A stretch of DNA of 64,000 nucleotides from assembly GCA_947504725.1 (NCBI GenBank), contig CANNHN010000002.1, forward strand, positions 310,001 through 374,000, read 5' to 3'. Under the pieces are notes generated by a model. The model worked only from the letters and a program-made list of their open reading frames with translations. It was not told the origin of the DNA and ran no database searches. This DNA comes from Bacteroidota bacterium (GTDB taxonomy: Bacteria; Bacteroidota; Bacteroidia; 2-12-FULL-35-15). Below are positions 36,973 through 45,877 of this stretch, one piece after another. The position numbers were made by a program, and so were the translations under genes. The number at the start of each line of letters is the position of its first letter. The first letter of the stretch is position 1.

Positions 36973-38289
36973 TTATTCGAAAATTGCTCTTACTAGATCT
37001 AGCCCATTAGAATACAACAACAATGCCAGTAACAAAAACATTCCAGCATATTGTGCATATTCCATAAGTTTTTCATTCGGTTTTCTGCGAGTAATCACTT
37101 CATATAGCAAGAACATTACATGACCGCCATCTAAGGCAGGTATCGGCAAAATATTCATAATTGCTAAGGCAATACTCAAGAACGCAGTGAATCCCCAAAA
37201 ATTTTCCCAGTCCCATTGTTTGCTGTATGCCGATGCAATGGTTCCAAATCCACCCAATTGTTTGTGTGCATCTTTTACTGTGAAGATGACAGAAAACTGT
37301 TTGATATAATCAACAAATGTTTTTTTTGCCTTTGATATTCCTGCAGGAAAAGCTTCTAAGAAAGAATAATTAATAGTATCAAGCGCTAAAAATTTATTTA
37401 TTGGAGCAGTAATAAATCCAATTGTTCCTTCGCCATTCACCGGTGTTCGCATTAAAACGGTATCATTATTTCGTAAAACCTCTATGTTTGCAACCGTGTA
37501 TGGGTTGGCTTTAAATGCGGCAGTTACTTCATTAAAAAATGCGGTGGGTTTGTTATTAATAGAAATAATCTGATCACCTTTTTTGAAACCAACTTTATCT
37601 GCAGCCAACCCAGGTGCTACCGAATCAACAACACATGGAATACGAGGAGAGATTAAAGGACTTTTACTTTTCTTAATCATCTCACTGATGTTGTCATCAG
37701 AAACATTGATATCTATTTTTTGTCCATCACGTTCTACTTGAATTGTTTTCACTTGACCTAAAACAACTTCTCCCACAATTCTACCGAAGCTTTTTACAGG
37801 TTTGTTTTCAACAGAAAGAATTTTGTCTCCATCTTTTAATCCCATTTTTAAAGCAAGTGAATCACAAGCGATACCATATTTTGCATTTTCGGTAGGAAGA
37901 TATTCTTCTCCCCAAGCAAACAAAACCATCGCATAAATTAAAACGCCTAAAATTACGTTTACGGTAACTCCACCAATCATAATTATTAAGCGTTGCCAAG
38001 CTGGTTTAGAACGAAATTCCCAATCTTGTGGTGGCAGTTTCATTTGCTCTTTATCCATCGACTCGTCAATCATTCCAGATATTTTCACGTATCCGCCCAA
38101 GGGCAACCAACCGATACCATATTCAGTATCTCCCTTTTTTATTTTAAATAAAGAAAAATATGGATCGAAGAATAAATAAAATTTTTCAACACGCGTTTTA
38201 AAAATTCGTGCAGGAATAAAATGTCCTAATTCGTGCAATACGATTAGGATGGAAAGACTTAATATAAATTGTGCTACTTGTACAAACAT
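36973..38289 (-). CDS. rseP: RIP metalloprotease RseP (site-2 protease)
   Basis: 438 residues with four membrane segments. The zinc-binding H-E-L-G-H is at residues 19-23 in TM1 (VLHELGHFIPARIF), and the third ligand motif is in LPIPALDGGHVMFLLYE near residue 395. Two PDZ-like regions (about 115-195 and 205-290, the latter with ADKVGFKKGDQIISINNKPT) lie between TM1 and the C-terminal segments. RseP-type proteases cut membrane-spanning anti-sigma factors and signal-peptide remnants. No anti-sigma gene is adjacent. It follows dxr, a common genomic arrangement. Confidence 0.95.
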   Translation of the reverse strand: MFVQVAQFILSLSILIVLHELGHFIPARIFKTRVEKFYLFFDPYFSLFKIKKGDTEYGIGWLPLGGYVKISGMIDESMDKEQMKLPPQDWEFRSKPAWQRLIIMIGGVTVNVILGVLIYAMVLFAWGEEYLPTENAKYGIACDSLALKMGLKDGDKILSVENKPVKSFGRIVGEVVLGQVKTIQVERDGQKIDINVSDDNISEMIKKSKSPLISPRIPCVVDSVAPGLAADKVGFKKGDQIISINNKPTAFFNEVTAAFKANPYTVANIEVLRNNDTVLMRTPVNGEGTIGFITAPINKFLALDTINYSFLEAFPAGISKAKKTFVDYIKQFSVIFTVKDAHKQLGGFGTIASAYSKQWDWENFWGFTAFLSIALAIMNILPIPALDGGHVMFLLYEVITRRKPNEKLMEYAQYAGMFLLLALLLYSNGLDLVRAIFE

Positions 38290-38319
38290 GGTTATGGATA
38301 ACGAATTAAAATTTTAACT

Positions 38320-38402
38320 GTCATCCCGTGCTACGACACGGGATCTGCCAATTGGCAAATGTGTTCTAAATAATGAGATACCGTGTCGTGGCACGGTATG
38401 AC
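38320..38402. repeat. Imperfect palindrome between rseP and dxr
   Basis: The 27-base arms starting GTCATCCCGTGCTACGACAC (38320-38346) and the inverse (38376-38402) match at 23 positions. The loop holds a perfect 12-base palindrome, TGCCAATTGGCA. Within each arm CCCGTG/CACGGG-type pairing (CCGTG/CACGG in the right arm) also folds alone, with compensating changes. It fills most of the 122-base gap. Confidence 0.75.
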
Positions 38403-38411
38403 GATCTATAA

Positions 38412-39566
38412 CTAAATCAACTCTTCTGCAATTCTTCTTGTTTCTTTATCCGTCTCCACATAATCCGCATAGCTTGGTTTGGCAATGTGAGCAACGGTTT
38501 GCAAACATTTTTCTACAACATCACTCATTTGTAAAAACCCAATTTTATCTTTTAAAAATGCAGCTACTGCAATTTCATTTGCAGCATTTAAAACACAAGG
38601 AGCATTTCCTCCTTTGTTCATCGCTTCAAACGCTAATGCAAGATTACGAAATGTTTTTGTATCCGCTGGTTCAAATGTAAGTTGAGGGTATTTTATAAAA
38701 TCAAAACGAGGGAAATCAGATTTCATTCTATTTGGATAACCGATAGCATATTGAATCGGTAATTTCATGTCTGGCAAACCCATTTGAGCTTTCATGCTTC
38801 CATCGGTAAACTGAACAATGGAATGCACAATGCTTTGTGGATGAACAATCACATCAATTTGTTCGGGTTTTAAACCGAACAACCATTTTGCTTCAATCAC
38901 TTCCAACCCTTTATTCATCAATGATGCCGAGTCGATGGTAATTTTTGCGCCCATCTCCCAATTCGGATGTTTGAGTGCTTGTTCTTTTTTTACAGTGCTT
39001 AAAAACGTTTTATCTTTTCCTCTGAACGGTCCGCCAGAAGCGGTTAAATAAATTTTCTCAATAGGATTGTGAAATTCTCCAGCAAGGCATTGAAAGATAG
39101 CAGAGTGTTCTGAGTCAACCGGATAAAGGTTCACACCTTTTTCTTTGGCAAGTTTTGTTACCAAATCGCCAGCAACAACAAGTGTTTCCTTATTAGCCAA
39201 AGCAATTTGTTTTCCAGCATTGATAGCCGACAATGTTGATTCTAAGCCTGCGTATCCAACAATAGCAGCCAAAACAGTGTCAATGCTATCCATTTGCACA
39301 ACTTCAGCAATCGCTTTCTTTCCCGCAAACACTTTGATATCGTGAGAAGCCAAAGCATCTTTTACATATTGATATTTGATCTCATCAGCAATTACAACTG
39401 TATTTGGATCAAATTCAATCGCTTGTTTGATGAGCAAATCAGCATTCCCATTGCCGGTCAACACCTCCACTGTAAATGAATCTTTGTTAGCACGAATTAC
39501 ATCAAGCGCCTGTGTTCCAATAGAACCTGTACTTCCAAGTATTGCTATGTTCTTTTTTTCTGACAT
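38412..39566 (-). CDS. dxr: 1-deoxy-D-xylulose 5-phosphate reductoisomerase
   Basis: 384 residues. NADPH site: NIAILGSTGSIGTQALDVI at the N terminus. Central catalytic region: LANKETLVVAG, YPVDSEHSAIFQCL (the D-S-E-H metal and substrate ligands) and LTASGGPFR. C-terminal block: KWLFGLKPEQIDVIVHPQSI followed by VHSIVQFTDGS. It makes 2-C-methyl-D-erythritol 4-phosphate in the MEP isoprenoid pathway. Length is normal. Upstream of rseP on the same strand; the palindrome between them may affect read-through. Confidence 0.97.
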   Translation of the reverse strand: MSEKKNIAILGSTGSIGTQALDVIRANKDSFTVEVLTGNGNADLLIKQAIEFDPNTVVIADEIKYQYVKDALASHDIKVFAGKKAIAEVVQMDSIDTVLAAIVGYAGLESTLSAINAGKQIALANKETLVVAGDLVTKLAKEKGVNLYPVDSEHSAIFQCLAGEFHNPIEKIYLTASGGPFRGKDKTFLSTVKKEQALKHPNWEMGAKITIDSASLMNKGLEVIEAKWLFGLKPEQIDVIVHPQSIVHSIVQFTDGSMKAQMGLPDMKLPIQYAIGYPNRMKSDFPRFDFIKYPQLTFEPADTKTFRNLALAFEAMNKGGNAPCVLNAANEIAVAAFLKDKIGFLQMSDVVEKCLQTVAHIAKPSYADYVETDKETRRIAEELI

Positions 39567-39582
39567 ATTTTTCTTTTAACTT

Positions 39583-39610
39583 CTCCCCCTGCCCCCTCGG
39601 AGAGGGGGAC
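39583..39610. repeat. CTCCCCCTGCCCCCTCGGAG spacer repeat
   Basis: C-rich then G-rich sequence able to form CCCCTC-gga-GAGGGG-type hairpins, just upstream of dxr. Same family as 34507-34537 and 50050-50080. Confidence 0.5.
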
Positions 39611-39626
39611 AACCTCCGTAAAATTC

Positions 39627-39668
39627 TTTTATCCGCGTAAATCCGTTTTATCTGCGTCATCCGCGTTC
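39627..39668. repeat. ATCCGCGT tandem spacer repeat
   Basis: Four ATC(C/T)GCGT-like units (the second is truncated to ATCCG) with a 9-11-base period between dxr and the M23 peptidase gene. The layout parallels the CACAGATT repeats around the GxxExxY gene, but no GxxExxY gene is present here. Confidence 0.6.
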
Positions 39669-39670
39669 CA

Positions 39671-40540
39671 TCAGAAGACCATGTATCCCTGCGGATCAAT
39701 AGCACTTCCATTGTACCACAATTCAAAATGTAAATGCGGTCCGGTTGTTTGTTCGCCCGAATTACCTATGATGGCTATTGCTTCACCTGCTTTCACATAA
39801 TCACCAACTTTTTTTAACAATACCGAATTGTGTTTGTAAACCGAAATTAAATTGTTTGTATGTTGAACAGTAATTGTATAACCAGTTTCTGACGACCAAG
39901 TAGCAAGAATAACTGTTCCGTCAAGCGTTACTTTGATGGGCTCGTTTTCTGGCCCAACAATATCAACGCCATAATGACGATCTTGACTTTTAAATTGTTC
40001 CGAAACAACACCTTTTATAGGGGTAAAGAAAAAGAAATTACTTATTCCGCTTTTGTTACTCTCCGCTCCGTAAGCTAAACTGTACTTATCTTGCGACTCA
40101 ATAGAATATTTCAACTGGCCTTCTTTTTGGGAAGCATTAATTTTTAATTTTTCATATTCTTTGCTCTTATCTGGTTTGTTTCCTGTAGTATCAGGTTTAA
40201 TATTTCCTCGTAAAACATTCGCAATATTTTCATTAAACATGTTTTGCTCATTCAGTGCTTGTTCGAGAGAGTCGGAGCGCATTGCGAGTGTGATTAATTC
40301 CCTTCTCATGGCAACATCGGCATAGCCAGGAATATATTCCCGAAGGGGCGTAAAGGCGATAAGCGAAGTTACAATCATAACCATAACAATGGTGATAGCG
40401 CTAACTAAAATCAGCAATCCCAGGGGTGTAAGTCGAAGCGATAAGTTCTCTTCAAACGTATCGTCATTCATTACCACAAGGCGGTAGCGATGGCGTAAAC
40501 GCTGCAAAATTTTTTTTTTATTTTCCTTTTCTTCGCTCAT
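39671..40540 (-). CDS. M23 family metallopeptidase (LytM/NlpD-like), membrane-anchored
   Basis: 289 residues. A cytoplasmic basic stretch precedes one membrane segment (LGLLILVSAITIVMVMIVTSL). A linker with possible coiled coil follows, then a C-terminal M23 domain with H-x-x-x-D in RHYGVDIVGP, and H-x-H in GPHLHFELWYNG; these supply the zinc ligands. All ligands are present, so it may be an active peptidoglycan endopeptidase, though many such anchored members act as activators. Transcribed away from sprE; its stop abuts an ATCCGCGT repeat. Confidence 0.92.
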   Translation of the reverse strand: MSEEKENKKKILQRLRHRYRLVVMNDDTFEENLSLRLTPLGLLILVSAITIVMVMIVTSLIAFTPLREYIPGYADVAMRRELITLAMRSDSLEQALNEQNMFNENIANVLRGNIKPDTTGNKPDKSKEYEKLKINASQKEGQLKYSIESQDKYSLAYGAESNKSGISNFFFFTPIKGVVSEQFKSQDRHYGVDIVGPENEPIKVTLDGTVILATWSSETGYTITVQHTNNLISVYKHNSVLLKKVGDYVKAGEAIAIIGNSGEQTTGPHLHFELWYNGSAIDPQGYMVF

Positions 40541-40557
40541 TCAGGGCACAAATATCG

Positions 40558-40565
40558 CAAAATTA
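40558..40565 (-). promoter_or_regulatory. Possible -7 box of the M23 gene
   Basis: TAATTTTG followed by C on the - strand, 17 bases before the ATG at 40540, matches TAnnTTTG. Confidence 0.4.
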
Positions 40566-40655
40566 TTTGGTTAAAGAGGGCATAAATTGCAGGGTTAAAC
40601 CACCTTATATTGCCGAATTATTAGTATTTTGTGTCGTTTTTAGAGAAAAATAAAA

Positions 40656-40663
40656 TATTTTTG
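40656..40663 (+). promoter_or_regulatory. Possible -7 box of the sprE gene
   Basis: TATTTTTG followed by C, 73 bases before the chosen ATG. A TTTG lies further upstream, at a spacing slightly longer than at gltX. Confidence 0.4.
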
Positions 40664-40736
40664 CAATTCTGCAGTTATATGGTGTTGCGGCCTTACTAGA
40701 CGCTCCCGTTTTTGGCTAAAGAAATTGAATAGGATC

Positions 40737-43403
40737 ATGAAAGAGAAAAGTAACTATTATATTAAATTAGGGTTGTTTGTTTGTTTTGCACTGTTTTTAA
40801 ACGGATGTAAAACCAACAAAAACACTTTAATCCATCGCGGTTGGCACAATATGACTTCTCGTTTCAATGGCTATTTCTATTCGAATGAGAATATTAAGGA
40901 AATGGTAAAGAAGGTAGAGAAGGCCAATAAAGATGATTTTTCTAAAATACTTCCTTTGTTTATTTATACGAACAACACTTCAGCCAAAACCTTTTATAGC
41001 GACTGTGATAAGACGATTAAGAAATCATCGGTTGTAATTCAAAGACACACAATCACAGAAAAGAAATCAAAAAAAGAAATTCCCAATGCTTGTAAATGGA
41101 TTGATGAAAACTATGTGTTGATTGGCAAGGCACATTTTTATAAGCGCGATTTGTTCTCCGCATTAGAAGCATTTGAATATGTTTCGAAAATTTACCCAAA
41201 TCCAGAAGCTAAATATACAGGCATGCTTTGGATGATGCGCACGAACAATGAAATTGGAAGCTACTCATTAACAGAGGGAAGTTTAGATGAAATCAGAAAT
41301 GCAACAGATTTTCCAAAAGACAAATCTTTTCAGCGTGAACTGGCAATTGTAACAGCCGACTATTACATAAAACGTGGTGATTACAATGCCTCTATCAAGC
41401 ACTTAACAAAAGCAATAGCGTTAACACGTAAAAAAACAACAAAAGCGAGGTATACGTATGTTCTTGCACAGATTTATGAGAAGCTAGAAGACAACAAAAA
41501 AGCATCTCAGTATTACTCCCTAGTTCCTGACCTGCATCCTTCTTATGACATGGCTTTTAATGCACAAATGAATCGTGCGAAGTTGTATGATATTAGTTCA
41601 GGTGGAAGTAAAATCATTAAAAAGCAATTGAATAAAATGCTTCGAGATGATAAGAATATCGAATTTCAAGATCAAATTTATTATGCGTTGGCAGTTATTG
41701 CACAAAAAGAAAACGACACCCCCCTTGCTCTTTCATACCTCGCAAAATCAATAAAAGCAAGCACAAGTAATAGTACCCAAAAAGCATTGTCCTATTTAAA
41801 ACGTGCAGATATTTATTTTGAAAAACCAGATTATAAAAACGCACAAGCGAATTATGATAGCACCATGACGGTTTTGCCAAAGGATTATGTGGACTATGCA
41901 ATTATAGATGAAAAGAAAAAAAGCTTGACTGCCTTAGTTGTAAATTTAAATATAATCACCCTTGAAGATAGTTTACAACGATTAGGAAAAATGAGTGAGA
42001 AGGATCGCGAGAAAAAAATTGAAGCGATGATTTCAAGAATCGAAGAAGAAGAAAAACAGAAAGAAGAAGACCGATTGCTGCAACTAACTTTAGCGTCACA
42101 AAACACAACTACACCAGTCGACAATTCGAATTCGGGTTCAAGTGCCTGGTATTTCTACAATCCAGCAACTGTAAGTTTTGGTGCAAGTGCATTTACAAAA
42201 AAATGGGGGGGCCGTAAACTAGAAGATAACTGGAGAAGAAGTGAAAAAGATCAAATAATTGCGAATACAAATCCTGACGAAGAAACAAATGATTTAAGTG
42301 ATTCGGCTCAAACGTTAGGAGCGGGAACCTCTTTGGCTTCAAAAACAAAAACAAAAAACAAAAAGGATAAGAATTATTATTTAAAAAACATCCCTACTTC
42401 GCCAGACGCATTGGCGAAATCAAACATTAAAATTGTAGAAGCATATTATAATGTTGGTTCTATTTATAAAGAGCAATTATTAAACAATCAAAAATCAGTT
42501 GAAGCTTTTGAAGAGTTGCTGCAACGTTACCCTGAGAATAAATACAAGCTCACTTCCTATTATCAATTATATCGTATTTATTTATCTATGAGTAATCAAC
42601 CGAAATCCGACTACTATAAAAACATTTTGTTAAAGGATTATCCCGATTCAGATTATGCTACTATTATAAGAAACCCTAGCTATGCAGCCGATATAGCTGC
42701 GAGCAAAAGTCAAGTAGAAAAGTTTTATACAGAAACGTATCAATTATATACTGGAGCAAACTATTCACAAGCATATGAATATTGTCTAAAAGCAGATTCG
42801 TTGTATTCTAAAAGCACCCTGATGCCTCAGTTTAGTTTTTTAAAAGCACTTTGTATTGGAAGAACACAAGACATTACCGCATTTGAAAATGCATTAACAC
42901 AAGTGGTCGTAAAATTTCCGAAAGATCCTGTTAAAGAAAAGGCACAAGAAATGTTGGAAATGATTAAACAACAAAAAAGTCCAAAAACGCTTGTAACAGC
43001 AGACTCTACAACAACTTCTGTCGTTGTAGAAGCTAAAAAATTTGTTTTTAAAGAAGAGGGAGAATACTATTGCCTTGTAATAGTAGAAAACGGCAAAGGC
43101 GATTTAAATAAATTTAAAACAAAACTATCCGATTTTAATACAGAGCTGTATAGCACTGCTGATATTTCTATAACCAGCATATTTTTAGACATTACACATC
43201 AAATGGTAAGTGTAAAAACATTTGAAGGAAAAGATAAGGCAATGGATTATTTTGATGCTCTAAATTCTAGAAAGAATGTAGTGGCGGATTTAGAAAAAGG
43301 GTCTTTTCAGATATTTGTTATTTCAGCAGAGAACTATGAGATATTTTATAAGGATAAAAACATTGAAGAATATGAGCAATTTTTTACTCAAAATTTCAAA
43401 TAA
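40737..43403 (+). CDS. sprE: T9SS/gliding TPR lipoprotein SprE (PorW)
   Basis: 888 residues from ATG at 40737; an in-frame TTG four codons earlier is less likely. The signal ends in the lipobox FLNGC (Cys24). The mature start, KTNKNTLIHRGWHNMTSRFN followed by GYFYSNENIKE, is the hallmark of SprE/PorW. TPR repeats follow over about 100-400 and 560-760, with a K/E-rich low-complexity linker (about 415-450). SprE is a periplasmic-facing lipoprotein that links the PorL/GldL motor side of the type IX system to its trans-envelope ring. No other T9SS core gene is adjacent. The bactofilin/ATP synthase cluster follows on the same strand. Confidence 0.9.
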   Translation: MKEKSNYYIKLGLFVCFALFLNGCKTNKNTLIHRGWHNMTSRFNGYFYSNENIKEMVKKVEKANKDDFSKILPLFIYTNNTSAKTFYSDCDKTIKKSSVVIQRHTITEKKSKKEIPNACKWIDENYVLIGKAHFYKRDLFSALEAFEYVSKIYPNPEAKYTGMLWMMRTNNEIGSYSLTEGSLDEIRNATDFPKDKSFQRELAIVTADYYIKRGDYNASIKHLTKAIALTRKKTTKARYTYVLAQIYEKLEDNKKASQYYSLVPDLHPSYDMAFNAQMNRAKLYDISSGGSKIIKKQLNKMLRDDKNIEFQDQIYYALAVIAQKENDTPLALSYLAKSIKASTSNSTQKALSYLKRADIYFEKPDYKNAQANYDSTMTVLPKDYVDYAIIDEKKKSLTALVVNLNIITLEDSLQRLGKMSEKDREKKIEAMISRIEEEEKQKEEDRLLQLTLASQNTTTPVDNSNSGSSAWYFYNPATVSFGASAFTKKWGGRKLEDNWRRSEKDQIIANTNPDEETNDLSDSAQTLGAGTSLASKTKTKNKKDKNYYLKNIPTSPDALAKSNIKIVEAYYNVGSIYKEQLLNNQKSVEAFEELLQRYPENKYKLTSYYQLYRIYLSMSNQPKSDYYKNILLKDYPDSDYATIIRNPSYAADIAASKSQVEKFYTETYQLYTGANYSQAYEYCLKADSLYSKSTLMPQFSFLKALCIGRTQDITAFENALTQVVVKFPKDPVKEKAQEMLEMIKQQKSPKTLVTADSTTTSVVVEAKKFVFKEEGEYYCLVIVENGKGDLNKFKTKLSDFNTELYSTADISITSIFLDITHQMVSVKTFEGKDKAMDYFDALNSRKNVVADLEKGSFQIFVISAENYEIFYKDKNIEEYEQFFTQNFK

Positions 43404-43463
43404 ACTGGCTTTTTTGGCAAAAATTGACTAGTTTTACATAAAAAAGAGGTAAAAACGATTAAA

Positions 43464-43874
43464 ATGTTCAATAAAATGGCAAAAAATAACGAATCAGACA
43501 GCCAATCGGTAAATCTAATTGGTGCTGGAACAATGATTGAAGGAGATATTACTACAAATGGTGATATGCGAATAGATGGATCATTAACAGGATCAATCAA
43601 TGTAAAGGGCAAACTTGTAATTGGAGTTTCTGGATTTGTAGAAGGAGAGATAATTTGTCAGAATGCCGATATTTCAGGAACAATTAAAGGAAAGATAGGT
43701 GTAGCAGAATTATTAGCTTTAAAGGCATCTTCTAAGTTGAGTGGAGATATTATCACCAACAAAATAGCGATAGAACCAGGGGCAGCATTTACAGGTACAT
43801 GTAGCATGGGAGGAGTAATAAAAGATATAAAAGGTGAGCGAACAGAAACCCAACTTTCCGAAAAAACAGCCTAA
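43464..43874 (+). CDS. Bactofilin (polymer-forming cytoskeletal protein)
   Basis: 136 residues with a right-handed beta-helix repeat pattern: GAGTMIEGDITTNGDMRIDG, SLTGSINVKGKLVIGVSGFV, EGEIICQNADISGTIKGKI, then VAELLALKASSKLSGDI. No membrane segment. Bactofilins polymerise without nucleotides and scaffold envelope or DNA-organising enzymes. The gene follows sprE by 60 bases and its last 41 bases overlap the start of the AtpZ-like gene, so it is the first gene of the ATP synthase cluster as read here. Confidence 0.93.
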   Translation: MFNKMAKNNESDSQSVNLIGAGTMIEGDITTNGDMRIDGSLTGSINVKGKLVIGVSGFVEGEIICQNADISGTIKGKIGVAELLALKASSKLSGDIITNKIAIEPGAAFTGTCSMGGVIKDIKGERTETQLSEKTA

Positions 43875-44058
43875 CGACTATCTTAAATATTCGGGGATGG
43901 CTTTTCAAATGGCTGCCATCATTGTTTTAGGCGTATTGGGTGGAATTTATTTAGACAAATGGATTTCATTTGAGTTTCCTCTTTTTACACTCGTTTTAAC
44001 TTTACTTTCAGTTTTCATAGCCATGTACTATTTTATTAAGGATGTTATTAAAAAATAA
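43834..44058 (+). CDS. AtpZ/AtpI family small membrane protein
   Basis: 74 residues with two membrane segments (MAAIIVLGVLGGIYLDKWI and LFTLVLTLLSVFIAMYYFI) and the GGIYLDKW signature of AtpZ/AtpI-like proteins found ahead of bacterial F-type ATP synthase genes. They are thought to help ion uptake or c-ring assembly. The start is GTG at 43834, 41 bases inside the bactofilin gene. The next in-frame ATG would remove the first 21 residues, so the overlapping GTG is favoured, with an AAAAGG stretch just ahead. Confidence 0.85.
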   Translation: MSEQKPNFPKKQPNDYLKYSGMAFQMAAIIVLGVLGGIYLDKWISFEFPLFTLVLTLLSVFIAMYYFIKDVIKK

Positions 44059-44094
44059 CTTTTCAAGACACCTGGTTTATTATACATCATACCA

Positions 44095-44475
44095 ATGAAA
44101 GCACTTTCAAAATCATTTTACACTAAACTAGCCATTTTTTCTCTTTTTACACTTGCCCTCCTTTTTGTATGGAAAGGGTTTGCTAGTGAACGCTTTCAAA
44201 GCGATTTGCTTCCTGCTTTGTGGGTATTTTTTGTAGTATCAACAGCATTCATACATTATATGCTAATAAGCGTTTCCGAAAAGGAGCCGAAACGTTTTGT
44301 GGGCTATTATATGGGAATTACTGCCTTCAAATTATTCGGGTATCTGATTATAATAGTTATTTATGCGCTGTTAAAAAAAGAAGCCGCGCTTGGTTTTACA
44401 CTTTGGTTCCTAACCTTGTATCTTTTGTATAGTGGTTTTGAAGTAGTTATGCTTTTAAAGCAATTCAAAAAATAA
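44095..44475 (+). CDS. Four-TM protein of the ATP synthase cluster
   Basis: 126 residues with four membrane segments: KLAIFSLFTLALLFVWKG, LWVFFVVSTAFIHYMLI, FKLFGYLIIIVIYALL and FTLWFLTLYLLYSGFEVVML. Its size, topology and position between the AtpZ-like gene and atpB fit the extra AtpI-like membrane protein (AtpR/I type) often present there, but no diagnostic residues are visible. A role in ATP synthase assembly is inferred from position only. Confidence 0.75.
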   Translation: MKALSKSFYTKLAIFSLFTLALLFVWKGFASERFQSDLLPALWVFFVVSTAFIHYMLISVSEKEPKRFVGYYMGITAFKLFGYLIIIVIYALLKKEAALGFTLWFLTLYLLYSGFEVVMLLKQFKK

Positions 44476-44576
44476 ATTTGTCGTTCATAATCAAGCCTTT
44501 GTATTCTAGTTTTTTCCACTGACAGAAATCATCAAAAAAACCCGTCTAAATTTTTTCAAATCGTTGTTATATTGAC

Positions 44577-44584
44577 TAAGTTTG
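44577..44584 (+). promoter_or_regulatory. Possible -7 box of atpB
   Basis: TAAGTTTG followed by C, 37 bases before the atpB ATG and about 100 bases after the preceding stop. Matches TAnnTTTG; the upstream region is T-rich without a clean TTTG. Confidence 0.45.
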
Positions 44585-44621
44585 CACCCGAATTCAAAAA
44601 ACGGAGAAACGATTTTAGACA

Positions 44622-45794
44622 ATGGCTAATAAAACCAATATATTCAAGCATTTTTTACTCGTTATAACAATGCTTTTTGCCTCGTTTGCAGCATTTGCTT
44701 ACGAACCTCAAGATAAAGAATACAATCCAAACAATACAGCCCCTGTTCATAACGAAGATAAGCACGGTCACGAAGCTGCCGGTTTTGATGCCGGTAAAAT
44801 GATTTTAGAGCACGTTGCTGATAGCCACTCTTGGCATTTATTTGGCCACACAGCAATTTCCTTACCGGTGATTGTAAAAACAGACAAAGGAATTGAGTTG
44901 TTTTCTTCTTCACATTTTGGTCACGAAGGGGAAGAGAACTATCACGGAAGTAATTACAAATATGCATTACACGAAGGCAGTATAGTTGTTATTGATGAAT
45001 TAACTGGAAGTATTGATGAAAAATCAACAGCTACTGTAACCGATTTTTCAATCACTAAAAATGTAGTGTCTATGTTCATCACTATGTTGTTGATGTTATG
45101 GGTGTTTTTAACTGTAGCTAAAGCATACAAAAGAAATCCAGGCAAAGCTCCAAAAGGGTTGCAATCATTTGTAGAGCCTTTAATTATGTTTGTTCGTGAT
45201 GATGTTGCAAAACCTAGTATTGGCGAAAAGCGATATGAAAAATTTATGCCTTTCCTTTTAACGGTTTTCTTTTTTGTAATGTTTAGCAATTATTTAGGTT
45301 TAGTTCCTTTTTTCCCAGGAGGAGTAAATTTAACAGGAAGCATTTCTATTGCTATGGTATTAGCAGGCTTTACATTGGTAATTACATTTTTGGTAGCAAA
45401 TAAGCATTACTGGCGCCACGTATTTGCAATGCCAGGAGTTCCTATTCCGGTATTAATTATTTTAACACCAATTGAAATCTTAGGTGTGTTTTTGCGCCCT
45501 TTTGTATTGATGATACGATTGTTCGCAAACATCACTGCTGGGCACATTATAGCTTTGGCATTTTTTAGTTTAATCTTTATTTTTGGTGAAATGAATACAG
45601 GATTAGGGTTTGGTGTTTCACTTTTCTCTTTAGTATTTACAGTATTTATGGGCTTTCTGGAATTGTTGGTTGCCTTTTTACAAGCATACGTTTTTACATT
45701 ATTATCTGCTATTTATTTTGGTTCTGCTATTGATGAAGGACACGATGTTCACAATCACGTAGACGATCACTCAGTAGAAGGTTCAAAGCATTAA
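44622..45794 (+). CDS. atpB: F-type ATP synthase subunit a
   Basis: 390 residues, longer than the usual 240-270. The N terminus has a signal-like hydrophobic stretch (FLLVITMLFASFAAFA) and a His-rich periplasmic extension of about 110 residues, a common form in Bacteroidota. The core has KFMPFLLTVFFFVMFSNYLG, LVPFFPGG, and the essential arginine in MIRLFANITAGHIIALAF, then FLELLVAFLQAYVFTLLSAI. It forms the proton half-channels against the c-ring. First gene of the structural operon. Confidence 0.96.
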   Translation: MANKTNIFKHFLLVITMLFASFAAFAYEPQDKEYNPNNTAPVHNEDKHGHEAAGFDAGKMILEHVADSHSWHLFGHTAISLPVIVKTDKGIELFSSSHFGHEGEENYHGSNYKYALHEGSIVVIDELTGSIDEKSTATVTDFSITKNVVSMFITMLLMLWVFLTVAKAYKRNPGKAPKGLQSFVEPLIMFVRDDVAKPSIGEKRYEKFMPFLLTVFFFVMFSNYLGLVPFFPGGVNLTGSISIAMVLAGFTLVITFLVANKHYWRHVFAMPGVPIPVLIILTPIEILGVFLRPFVLMIRLFANITAGHIIALAFFSLIFIFGEMNTGLGFGVSLFSLVFTVFMGFLELLVAFLQAYVFTLLSAIYFGSAIDEGHDVHNHVDDHSVEGSKH

Positions 45795-45801
45795 AATTTT
45801 T

Positions 45802-45839
45802 ATTCTAACTGGGGAGCTTTGCCGGCAGTTAGAATTTTA
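45802..45839 (+). promoter_or_regulatory. Hairpin between atpB and atpE
   Basis: A perfect 10-base stem, ATTCTAACTG/CAGTTAGAAT, starts seven bases after the atpB stop and is followed by TTTTAA. The loop contains TTTGCC, which could instead pair with GGCAAA at 45854-45859, next to the atpE start. It could act as a weak terminator, an RNA-stability element or a translation switch. Confidence 0.6.
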
Positions 45840-45877
45840 AACATTTCCGGTAAGGCAAAAACATAAAACAAATAACT

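Noticed and set aside
44095-44475. Subunit a or c duplicate upstream of atpB
   Set aside because: It lacks the R-L-F-A-N motif of subunit a and the G-rich helix and Glu of subunit c; it is a separate four-TM protein.
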